From: an uncultured Marinobacter sp.
Lineage (GTDB): Bacteria > Pseudomonadota > Gammaproteobacteria > Pseudomonadales > Oleiphilaceae
Length of the DNA stretch: 64,000 nt
Assembly (NCBI RefSeq): GCF_946886895.1
Contig: NZ_CAMPJO010000005.1
Coordinates: 186,001-250,000, forward strand
Direction of reading: 5' to 3'
Position numbers and translations under genes: made by a program. Every line of letters starts with the position of its first letter. Within the stretch, counting starts at the first letter, position 1. Positions 35,605 through 42,916 of the stretch are shown here, in pieces. The notes beneath the pieces are model-generated. The model was not told the origin of the DNA. It ran no database searches and worked only from the letters and a program-made list of their open reading frames with translations.

Positions 35605-36837
35605 TCAGGCGGCCGCCTCGCAGTAGTGCTTGCCGAAGGCGATGTGGTCCCGGTACCGGGAAATATCACCCTGCTGCCGGATGTGCTGGCTGTACCAGGG
35701 GCCGTCCCGGGTGTCGCCCAGCAGCACCGCACCGGCCAGGCGCTGGTTCTTGATCAGCAGCCGGCAATAGTGATTCTGTTCGTGGTCCTGCCAGACCACC
35801 GATTCGGTGTCCGGACCCGGATTGACGGTTCCGCATGAGAAAATCGGAACGCCGCTTATTTTCAGCCGTGTTGAGGTTTCCTGTGGCCGGAACTCGGCGT
35901 CGATACCGCTGAGCACACGGGCGAGAACGTCCGCCTGCTGGTAGCCCGGCTCAACCAGGCCAAAGGTGGCGTCGCCGAGCTGGCAACACTCGCCCAGGGC
36001 GGAGATTGACGGGTCGCTGGTCTGCATTCGGCTATCTACCAGGATGCCCCGGTCACAGTCGAGGCCGGCGTCACGGGCCAGCCCGGTCGCCGGAGTGATG
36101 CCGGCGGCCATCACCACCAGATCGGTGCTGATCAGGGTTTCGTCTTCCAGTTGTACAGCCCGGACACGGTGGCGCCCCAGCAGGGCGATGGGCGAGGTGC
36201 CGGTGCGAATGGTAAGCCCGCGGTTTTCCAGGTGCTGTTGCAGAAGTTGCCCGCCGACCGGATCCAGTTGCCGGTTCAGCAGGTGGCCGCTGCGATGCAG
36301 CAAGGTGACGGACATACCTCGCTGGCGGAGGCCTTCAGCCGCTTCCAGGCCCAGAAAGCCACCGCCGATCACCACCGCCCGGCGGTGGCGCCGGGCGGTG
36401 TCTATCATGGTCCGTGCGTCGTTCAGGTCCCGAAAGGTCATCACACCGTCCAGATTCTCGCCCGGGAGACCTGGTTTTGAGGGCCGGGAGCCGGTCGCCA
36501 GTACCAGGTGCGTGAATGACTGCACCCGGCCGGTCACGGTGGTGACTGTGCGATCGTGGCGGTTAATGGCCACCACGGGTTCGCCATCACATACCTCAAC
36601 GGCGTTGTCCCGGAACCAGTCTCCCGGCTGCAACGCCAGAGAGGCTTCCTCGGTATCACCGGCCAGCAGCGCCGAGAGCTGGATCCGGTTGTAGGCAGGG
36701 GTGGCTTCGCCGTTGAATACAATAATGCGGGTAAAGGGGCGGGCTGGCTGGCGGCACAGGGCTTCCAGTAAGCGCTGGGAAACCATCCCGTGCCCGCAGA
36801 TCACCAGTGTCGATTCGGTCTGTGTCGTCGCGTTCAT
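35605..36837 (-). CDS. FAD/NAD(P) oxidoreductase of the nitrate assimilation operon
   Basis: A 410-residue flavoprotein with two Rossmann domains (VICGHGMVSQRLLEAL and AVVIGGGFLGLEAAEGL) and a C-terminal domain like the first half of NirB. It likely delivers electrons from NAD(P)H to the nitrate reductase NasA, which has its own [2Fe-2S] tail but no flavin. It is a separate protein rather than a NirB-like fusion. The ATG at 36837 is preferred to a TTG five codons upstream. Its stop is 29 bases before nirB, and a -24/-12 promoter sits about 110 bases upstream. NasB-like naming is reasonable but not certain. Confidence 0.85.
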   Translation of the reverse strand: MNATTQTESTLVICGHGMVSQRLLEALCRQPARPFTRIIVFNGEATPAYNRIQLSALLAGDTEEASLALQPGDWFRDNAVEVCDGEPVVAINRHDRTVTTVTGRVQSFTHLVLATGSRPSKPGLPGENLDGVMTFRDLNDARTMIDTARRHRRAVVIGGGFLGLEAAEGLRQRGMSVTLLHRSGHLLNRQLDPVGGQLLQQHLENRGLTIRTGTSPIALLGRHRVRAVQLEDETLISTDLVVMAAGITPATGLARDAGLDCDRGILVDSRMQTSDPSISALGECCQLGDATFGLVEPGYQQADVLARVLSGIDAEFRPQETSTRLKISGVPIFSCGTVNPGPDTESVVWQDHEQNHYCRLLIKNQRLAGAVLLGDTRDGPWYSQHIRQQGDISRYRDHIAFGKHYCEAAA

Positions 36838-36946
36838 ATATACCTGCACCAAATTGTGGCCAAAAATAAAGCCGGAGCATGCGTCCCCAGGGAAGTTGAT
36901 GCCCAGGCCTGAGCCTTGGCCGGGTGTTCGCTCCCGGGGGAACCAA

Positions 36947-36961
36947 GCGATTCTCGTGCCA
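36947..36961 (-). promoter_or_regulatory. Sigma-54 promoter of the flavoprotein-nirB-nirD operon
   Basis: On the minus strand TGGCAC-GAGAA-TCGC (36961 to 36947) matches TGGCAC-N5-TTGC at all but one base, with the required 10 bp between the GG and GC pairs. The start codon is 110 bases downstream. This is divergent from the nasA promoter at 37080. Confidence 0.75.
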
Positions 36962-37079
36962 ATTATTTAAATTGTTTTAATTCAGTTGGTTGGAATGATT
37001 TTCTTGATGCGCTTCAAGCACCGGGCCAGGATTTCTGCCCCGCAGCGGGGCAGCCTGCACGGGTTTAGCGCTTTTGGGA

Positions 37080-37094
37080 TGGCGTGATAATTGC
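37080..37094 (+). promoter_or_regulatory. Sigma-54 promoter of nasA
   Basis: TGGCGT-GATAA-TTGC (37080-37094) has the invariant GG and GC pairs 10 bp apart and a perfect TTGC. It lies 50 bases before the GTG of nasA. The intergenic stretch with the opposing promoter (36962-37079) has TGCAC-type half sites (around 37009 and 37056) that could bind NtrC. Confidence 0.75.
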
Positions 37095-37143
37095 CTTTCT
37101 TTTTGGCGTGGGATCTTTATTTCTGAACCGATAAGGACACGCT

Positions 37144-39792
37144 GTGACTGGAACTGACAACACGCTGGAGACTACTCGAACGACCTGCCCCTACTGCGGG
37201 GTGGGCTGTGGTGTGAAGGCAGCGGCAACCGCTACCCGGGGCGATGAGGCCCATCCGGCCAACCTGGGGCGTCTGTGTGTCAAAGGCTCGGCCTTGCACG
37301 AGACCCTGGGCTCTGGCGATCGGCTGCTAAAACCGATCGTGAACGGGCGAGAAAGCAGCTGGCCGCAGGCGATACCGTCGGTCGCCCGGGCCATTCGTGA
37401 ATCGGTGAACCGCCATGGGCCCGGCTCGGTAGCCTTCTACCTTTCCGGGCAGTTGCTGACCGAGGACTACTATGTCGCCAACAAGCTGGCCAAGGGCTTT
37501 ATCCGGACACCCCATGTCGACACCAACTCCCGGTTGTGCATGTCCTCGGCGGTGGCCGCCCATAAACGGGCCTTCGGAGGTGACCTGGTGCCGGGCTGCT
37601 ATGAGGATCTGGAACTGGCGGACCTGCTGGTTCTGGCGGGCAGTAACGCCGCCTGGGCACACCCGGTGCTGTACCAGCGTATGCAGGCCTCGGCCCGGTC
37701 CGGCCGTCGGGTGGTGGTGATTGACCCCCGAAAAACCGCCACCAGCGACCTGGCGAATTTGCACCTGGCCCTGCGCCCCGGAACCGATACTGTGCTGTTC
37801 AACGGTTTGCTGGTCTGGCTGGCGGACCAGGACGGCGTGGACCGGCATTACCTGGCGGAGCACTGCAATGGTTTTGAAGACGCACTGTCTGCGGCCAGGT
37901 TGGCGGCGCCTTCCATTGAGGCAGTGGCCCGCGTCTGCGATCTGCCCCCAGAGGATGTTGCCACCTTCTACCAGTGGTTCGCCCGGGAGCCGCGCACCGT
38001 GACGGCGTTTTCCCAGGGGATCAATCAGTCCTCTGCCGGCACCGACAAAGGCAATGCCATCATCAATTGCCACCTGGCCACCGGGCGGATTGGCAAACCC
38101 GGCGCCAGTCCGTTTTCCCTGACCGGCCAGCCCAATGCCATGGGCGGCCGGGAAGTGGGTGGCCTGGCCAATACCCTGGCTGCGCATATGGATTACGACA
38201 GCCCCGGGGCGCGGGATCGGGTTGCCCACTTCTGGGGCACCGAGGCCGTGGCGGCCGGTCCGGGAATGAAAGCCGTCGATATGTTCGACGCGGTGGCGCG
38301 GGGCGATATCAAAGTACTGTGGATTATGGCGACCAACCCGGCGGTCAGCCTGCCGGAAACCGGTCGCATCCGCGAAGCCCTGGCCCGGTGCCCGACGGTC
38401 ATCGTTTCCGACTGCGTCCGCGATACCGATACCGCCCGCTACGCGAACATCCTGCTGCCGGCGGCGGGCTGGGGCGAAAAAGACGGCACGGTCACCAACT
38501 CCGAGCGCTGCATCTCCCGCCAGCGCCGGTTTCTGCCCCTCGCCGGCGAGGCCCGGCCGGACTGGTGGATCCTCAGTGAGGTGGCCCGAGCCCTGGGCCA
38601 TGGCACGGCCTTCGACTATGACGGCCCTGCGGCCATTTTCCGCGAACATGCCCGGCTGTCGGGTTTTGAGAACACCGGCCAGCGCTTTTTTGATATTTCC
38701 GGGCTGGCCGGGCTCAGCCATGCAGAATACGATGCTCTGGAGCCCCGACAGTGGCCGGTGATCGAGGCGTCGGGTACCGAGTCCCGGCGGCTGTTCACCG
38801 ATGGCCGTTTTGCCACCGACGACGGTCGCGCCCGCCTGATGCCGGTGGCGTCCCGGCTGCCGGCAAAACCGCCCACCGGGGATTACCCGATGATTGTGAA
38901 CACCGGCAGAATCCGCGATCAGTGGCATACCATGACCCGGACTGGCCGTGCGGCTCGCCTGCTCGCCCACCGCCCCGAACCGTTCATTGATGTGCATCCG
39001 GAGGATATTCACGCGCTTGACCTGAGTCCTGGCGCCCTGGCGACGCTGGACAGTGCCCACGGACGATTCGTCGGCCGGGTCCGAGCGATACCGGAACAGC
39101 GCCGGGGTGAGGTATTCGTGCCCATTCACTGGAACGGCCAGTTCACCGGCGAGGGTCTGGCCACGGCGCTGACCGACAGCGTAGTGGACCCAGTGTCCGG
39201 GCAGCCTGAAGCCAAGCATGGCCGTGCCTCGCTGGCCCACTGGCCAGCCCACTGGCACGGACGCCTGCTGGTGCGCCGGGACCGGCCGAAACGCTGGCGT
39301 GCGGACTACTGGGCCCGACAAACGCTGCCGGACTGCGATAGCTGGATACTGGCCGGGCGCTCCCCGGTAGACTGGTCTGCCGACATTGCGGACTGGCTCG
39401 GAGGGCAACCGCAACTGGTCATGGAAGATGCCCGGGAAGGCCGGTTCCGGGCCGCCCGGTTACGTCACGGGCAACTGGAAGCCGTTTTGCTGATCGACAG
39501 ACACCCGCAGGTGTTGCCCACGATTGGCTGGCTGGCAAGCTGCTTCGGCCTTGAGAAACTGGATGAGGCGATGCGTCGGGCGCTGCTGGCGGGCCGGGCG
39601 GTGGACGCGGAAGAGACCGGCACCCCCGTGTGCAGTTGTTTCCAGGTCGGTGACCGGCAGATCCTGAACGCCATAGAGGCAGGCGCCGACAGTGTCGAAG
39701 CCCTGGGCCGGAAACTGCAGTGCGGCACCAACTGCGGTTCCTGCATTCCTGAGATCCGGAGTTTGCTGGCCTCCGCTACCGAGCCGGTGTAA
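37144..39792 (+). CDS. nasA: Assimilatory nitrate reductase catalytic subunit
   Basis: An 882-residue molybdenum enzyme that reduces nitrate to nitrite in the cytoplasm. The N-terminal [4Fe-4S] motif CPYCGVGCG (about 15-23) is completed by LGRLCVKGSAL. TNSRLCMSSAVAAHKRAFGG contains the molybdenum-ligand Cys, and the Mo-bisPGD domains continue through NTGRIRDQWHTMTRTGR. The C-terminus ends in a BFD-like [2Fe-2S] domain (VCSCFQVGD and CGTNCGSCIP, about 835-875). There is no signal peptide. The start is GTG with AAGGA upstream. It is divergent from the flavoprotein-nirBD operon, its electron source and next step. Confidence 0.95.
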   Translation: MTGTDNTLETTRTTCPYCGVGCGVKAAATATRGDEAHPANLGRLCVKGSALHETLGSGDRLLKPIVNGRESSWPQAIPSVARAIRESVNRHGPGSVAFYLSGQLLTEDYYVANKLAKGFIRTPHVDTNSRLCMSSAVAAHKRAFGGDLVPGCYEDLELADLLVLAGSNAAWAHPVLYQRMQASARSGRRVVVIDPRKTATSDLANLHLALRPGTDTVLFNGLLVWLADQDGVDRHYLAEHCNGFEDALSAARLAAPSIEAVARVCDLPPEDVATFYQWFAREPRTVTAFSQGINQSSAGTDKGNAIINCHLATGRIGKPGASPFSLTGQPNAMGGREVGGLANTLAAHMDYDSPGARDRVAHFWGTEAVAAGPGMKAVDMFDAVARGDIKVLWIMATNPAVSLPETGRIREALARCPTVIVSDCVRDTDTARYANILLPAAGWGEKDGTVTNSERCISRQRRFLPLAGEARPDWWILSEVARALGHGTAFDYDGPAAIFREHARLSGFENTGQRFFDISGLAGLSHAEYDALEPRQWPVIEASGTESRRLFTDGRFATDDGRARLMPVASRLPAKPPTGDYPMIVNTGRIRDQWHTMTRTGRAARLLAHRPEPFIDVHPEDIHALDLSPGALATLDSAHGRFVGRVRAIPEQRRGEVFVPIHWNGQFTGEGLATALTDSVVDPVSGQPEAKHGRASLAHWPAHWHGRLLVRRDRPKRWRADYWARQTLPDCDSWILAGRSPVDWSADIADWLGGQPQLVMEDAREGRFRAARLRHGQLEAVLLIDRHPQVLPTIGWLASCFGLEKLDEAMRRALLAGRAVDAEETGTPVCSCFQVGDRQILNAIEAGADSVEALGRKLQCGTNCGSCIPEIRSLLASATEPV

Positions 39793-40510
39793 GCCGGCTC
39801 AGCATCTGTACCGGCACCCGGTAACGCACGCCTCTGGAGGGCCCGATGCCGTCCACGGTACAGGTCTTGCGATTGACCCGGATGATTTCACCGTGAAGCT
39901 CCCGCCGGCCAGCCCCGAAGCGCACGGTATCCCCCACCTGCCATCGGGCCAGATGCTGTCGGGTGTCTGCTGGCTCAAAGAGAATGTCCGGCAGCGCCAG
40001 CCCCCGTTGCCGGGCCTGATCCGCCAAGGCGTTCCGCGTGGTCTCGGCTGCCCCGCTTTCGTGCAATTCATCCAGAATCGTGTAGAAGTGCCGGTTATGG
40101 ACCGACCCCCGGAACCGCTGCCCGGCACTCTGCTGCAGCAGATGGGCAAATTCGTGGCAGCAGGTGTGGGCCAGCAGGTTCAGGGTGCTGAGCTGCCCGC
40201 CAAAGTAACCCCGCTTCTGAATTTCCCGTCCGGACAGCCAGCCACTGGCTGTCTCCGGCTGGTGCTTGGCGGCAATCATGCGAACGCCGTAGGTGATCTG
40301 GTGCTGCTTGTTGCGGGGATCGAACCGGTGGTAGGTGGCCTGGCCGGAACCGACCCGGCAATACAGGGAACTGCCAGGGCTGCGTTCCCGGACCCAGTGT
40401 TCCGCGGGTTGCCAGAGGCAGTGGCGAGTGACGGAACACATCAGCTCGCCAAGGCCAAGGGCGGTTTGGGTTGAGAGGGGCGTTTTCGGCAAACTTCGAT
40501 ACCTTGTCAT
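39776..40510 (-). CDS. SprT-like zinc metallopeptidase
   Basis: A 244-residue protein with a zincin site CCHEFAHLLQQSAGQ (about 116-130, HExxH) and a downstream HNRHFYTIL that can supply the third zinc ligand, as in the SprT family. The C-terminal half (WQVGDTVRFGAGRRELHGEI) is a small beta domain rather than the SprT zinc ribbon. It is convergent with nasA and overlaps its end by 17 bases. SprT-like proteins in eukaryotes remove DNA-protein crosslinks; the bacterial role is not settled. Function here is unknown. Confidence 0.75.
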   Translation of the reverse strand: MTRYRSLPKTPLSTQTALGLGELMCSVTRHCLWQPAEHWVRERSPGSSLYCRVGSGQATYHRFDPRNKQHQITYGVRMIAAKHQPETASGWLSGREIQKRGYFGGQLSTLNLLAHTCCHEFAHLLQQSAGQRFRGSVHNRHFYTILDELHESGAAETTRNALADQARQRGLALPDILFEPADTRQHLARWQVGDTVRFGAGRRELHGEIIRVNRKTCTVDGIGPSRGVRYRVPVQMLSRLTPAR

Positions 40511-40719
40511 CGGGAATACGTTCGACGAACCAAGCTTAACCTCCGGATTTGCGGTTTGCTATGGTCTGGCTCGTAAGTATTGTGAACAGGCTCTGGCGAG
40601 AAACACGGCCGAAAGCTCCGGCGGATCTGCCGGGTCGCCAATGTGATGGCGACCTATGTGGAAGCCAGGCTGTGAATGGAACCAAACTCTTAATGGAATA
40701 AAAGTGAAAGGAGATCACT

Positions 40720-40863
40720 ATGGCCAGAAATATCGCAGCGTCTGTTCGACAGAAACTTTTTAAAGACCTTCCGGAAAGTTACGACGCGAGTAGCGTTAAA
40801 AGAGAAGTGCGAGAACGTGTTTGGACTGGTGACTCGTTTACCGGGCCGTCAACGACGATATAA
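40720..40863 (+). pseudogene. N-terminal relic of an AbiEii-type toxin
   Basis: A strong AAAGGAG precedes an ATG at 40720. The first 13 residues (MARNIAASVRQKL) match the start of AbiEii/AbiGii nucleotidyltransferase toxins, partner of AbiEi antitoxins in abortive infection. After that the sequence no longer resembles the family and stops at codon 48 (40863). Just upstream a frame ending ANVMATYVEARL* (stop near 40677) could be the antitoxin tail. Sequence between 40511 and 40719 holds no intact gene. It is likely scar tissue of a defence locus at the edge of the insertion. Confidence 0.5.
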
Positions 40864-41284
40864 CCTCGTCAAAGGTCTCATCCAGCACACTGATTGTAAA
40901 CCATGACTCGGGGCGATCCCTTGTTGCAATAAAGGCAGTTGTATAACCGTCGCACGATACGGAAAAGCCGAAGGCATTGTCGGGCAATTCTAATAGTTCT
41001 GGTTTACCTGGCCCTTTCGTCGCTTCGTGAAATCCCTGCTTCACTTCACCAATGGCGGTTGAGAAGTCTGGATCGGTCTCTAAAGTAGTTATGGACCCTA
41101 CCAGAGTGTTAGCGCGCCATAACCGAGTCTCGAAAGGCCGGATATCAACCGCACCGAATTGATCGCTGCTGCTTTCAAATCGGGCGTTATTAGTAGTTCG
41201 AAAATCGATGGTTTGACTAGGCGTGAATGCGCAACCTGGTAGGATACCGCTGCCAATCAAGAGGCAGGTAAAAAACCGGGCCAT
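40838..41284 (-). CDS. Small lipoprotein downstream of hcp (B)
   Basis: A 148-residue protein with a lipoprotein signal: a hydrophobic stretch then LPGCAF (Cys18). The mature part is beta-rich and ends SVSCDGYTTAFIATRDRPES followed by WFTISVLDE. A similar plan is seen in the upstream lipoprotein (an aromatic/hydrophobic strand, GGF or DGY, then TxFI), so the two may be distant paralogues. No family was recognised. Its start overlaps the upstream stop (TAATG type). In an hcp operon it could be an immunity protein; that is a guess. Lower GC than the nitrate genes around it. Confidence 0.7.
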   Translation of the reverse strand: MARFFTCLLIGSGILPGCAFTPSQTIDFRTTNNARFESSSDQFGAVDIRPFETRLWRANTLVGSITTLETDPDFSTAIGEVKQGFHEATKGPGKPELLELPDNAFGFSVSCDGYTTAFIATRDRPESWFTISVLDETFDEVISSLTAR

Positions 41285-41733
41285 TACTTGGAGATCCTCT
41301 CTCCGTTGATACGAACCGAACTCGACGGCTCAATTGGCCCTTGGAAGGTAATGAGAAAGTGCTCGGAGCCTGAAGGTATGATAAATATCGTTCTAAAACC
41401 TCCTTGAACTACTTCAAATGCCTTTGCTTCAGGAATGTGATCTATCCAAGACGGCTTTTGAGAGCCTTCTGAGGCACTATCAAAAAGGATAAGGGCCGTT
41501 TCGGCTGTTTCTTCTGAGCGCACGTCTTTGGGGATTTTATCTGATTTGACGAAACCAATGATCTGTTTGTTTCTCAGAAAAAGAAGTTCACCATCGCGCA
41601 TTTTGATGGATGAAAACATATCATTTGGCACGTCTATTGCCACGTGATTGTCAGGTTGAATTGTCAAAACAGAGGGCGATACGCAGCCTGAGAGCAGGAG
41701 CATAAAAGCTATAAATAGACCGATCCTTGGCAT
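41284..41733 (-). CDS. Small lipoprotein downstream of hcp (A)
   Basis: A 149-residue lipoprotein: MPRIGLFIAFMLLLSGCVSP has a lipobox LSGC with Cys17. The mature part includes DNHVAIDVPNDMFSSIK and AFEVVQGGFRTIFIIPSGSE. No known family was recognised. It starts 10 bases after the stop of the 115-residue gene, and its stop overlaps the next lipoprotein, so the operon is tight. Placed downstream of hcp, it could protect against, or be, a secreted effector. Confidence 0.7.
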   Translation of the reverse strand: MPRIGLFIAFMLLLSGCVSPSVLTIQPDNHVAIDVPNDMFSSIKMRDGELLFLRNKQIIGFVKSDKIPKDVRSEETAETALILFDSASEGSQKPSWIDHIPEAKAFEVVQGGFRTIFIIPSGSEHFLITFQGPIEPSSSVRINGERISK

Positions 41734-41743
41734 GGTGCGGGTC

Positions 41744-42091
41744 TCATCTTAACGTCGTTTCGATGGAGGTTCTGAACTGGGCAGAACGGACATTTCGGCA
41801 AAGCCAGCTTACTCTTACTTCATTCTGTAGAAAAGGTTTCCCAGCCTCGCGAATCAGTCGCAGAGCCCATTTGGTGATCGTCCGTGTCGGTCTTAGCAAA
41901 TCCTGTGGAGACGGAACTGCGTCAACCCATCGACTACAGTCGACTGTTTCAACGAGCATGTGAGCGACAGCGCGAACGGTTTCCTCTGTTACGCTGCTTT
42001 CAGTGAATCCCGTTGCAACCGATTGTCCGTAAAATGCCTCCATGATTGCTTTGATCTTATCAATGTCCTCGCCCGATAGTTGTGTATCCAT
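41744..42091 (-). CDS. Small helical protein of the hcp operon
   Basis: A 115-residue soluble protein, predicted to be mostly helical, with no signal peptide or membrane helix: SGEDIDKIKAIMEAFYGQSV at the start and RTITKWALRLIREAGKPF in the middle. No family was recognised. It lies 53 bases after hcp and 10 before lipoprotein A. The position between hcp and two lipoproteins is where an Hcp-carried effector might lie, though its size is small. GC is lower than in hcp. Confidence that it is a real gene comes from operon position and spacing. Confidence 0.6.
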   Translation of the reverse strand: MDTQLSGEDIDKIKAIMEAFYGQSVATGFTESSVTEETVRAVAHMLVETVDCSRWVDAVPSPQDLLRPTRTITKWALRLIREAGKPFLQNEVRVSWLCRNVRSAQFRTSIETTLR

Positions 42092-42144
42092 ATTCTCATC
42101 CCTGAAAAAGTAAATAGGGCCCCATAGGAGCCCAAATAGGGTTC

Positions 42145-42663
42145 TTAGCCCTCAATCGGCGAACGCCAGTCGTCAGCACCGGAAGTGCCGGCAACAGCGT
42201 GCTCCCAGGTTACCTTGCGGTAGGACAGGGAAGCGGTGACCAACTGGGTGAAGTCAGCGCTGGCGGCGTCCTGGCAGTGCGGCATGTTGCAGTTGATGTC
42301 GATGATGGTGGCATCTTCCAGGATGGTGGAGAAGAAGTGCTCCTGCTTGCCCTCAACGGAGGTGCGGTACCACTTCAGCTCGACCTTGGGCAGCATTTCG
42401 CCGGAGGCCAGGGCGTTGTACATCAGCGGCGTGGCTTTGTTCAGCGCGGAGGTGAATTTGAACGGCTTGTGGACGCGCTGGCCGGAGGGCTGGCCGGATT
42501 GCGGGTCGGTCGGTACCGTGACAACGTGGCTGAATTCCTGCACCAGCACTTCGTCTTCGTGACCTTCCACGTAGATGTTGCCGACGGAATCGGACGTGAA
42601 CGCGCCCGCGGTGATGTTGCCCTGAGTTTGGCCTTCGATGCTGATATAACAAGGAGTTGGCAT
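42145..42663 (-). CDS. hcp: Hcp, type VI secretion tube protein (orphan)
   Basis: A 172-residue Hcp family protein, the hexameric ring subunit of the type VI secretion tube, itself secreted and able to carry effectors in its lumen. Marks: PTPCYISIEGQTQGNITAGA at the N-terminus, SVGNIYVEGHEDEVLVQEFS, then HKPFKFTSALNKATPLMYNA and VELKWYRTSVEGKQEHFFST. The ATG at 42663 has GGAG six bases upstream; longer starts are unlikely. No other secretion genes are in the window, so the machine must be elsewhere. A sigma-54-like promoter precedes it, as in many hcp genes. Confidence 0.95.
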   Translation of the reverse strand: MPTPCYISIEGQTQGNITAGAFTSDSVGNIYVEGHEDEVLVQEFSHVVTVPTDPQSGQPSGQRVHKPFKFTSALNKATPLMYNALASGEMLPKVELKWYRTSVEGKQEHFFSTILEDATIIDINCNMPHCQDAASADFTQLVTASLSYRKVTWEHAVAGTSGADDWRSPIEG

Positions 42664-42727
42664 AGTCTGCTCCATGACGTGTGAATGAGTAATGTCCCCG
42701 GGGTGCTCCCTGGACGCGTTAGTCATT

Positions 42728-42742
42728 ACAAGCGCCGTGCCA
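42728..42742 (-). promoter_or_regulatory. Possible sigma-54 promoter of hcp
   Basis: On the minus strand TGGCAC-GGCGC-TTGT (42742 to 42728) has a perfect -24 box, but the -12 GC pair is GT. It sits 65 bases before the hcp ATG. Type VI hcp genes are often sigma-54 dependent. The imperfect -12 makes it tentative. Confidence 0.4.
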
Positions 42743-42916
42743 GTCTTTAAATATTCTTATAAATCAGTATTTAGTGAACTTTATGGGTGGTTGGGCGCCG
42801 TGCCTGAGCAAGGATGTGCCTGGCTCACGGGCGAAGAATTGCTGACTGGGCAAGATTTCGCTCGCGCTCGACGCCAGAGGATCGGTGGTGTGGTTACGGC
42901 TCAGGCGAGACCCGTT

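Noticed and set aside
33236..35626. A 796-codon open frame on the plus strand opposite nirB
   Set aside because: It is the mirror of a full-length, well-conserved nirB in GC-rich DNA and has no recognisable domain.
36962..37079. NtrC palindromes between nasA and the flavoprotein operon
   Set aside because: Only half sites (near 37009 and 37056) with poor symmetry; not strong enough to list as features.
37327..39414. A 695-codon open frame opposite nasA
   Set aside because: nasA carries all cluster and molybdenum motifs on the other strand; this frame has none.
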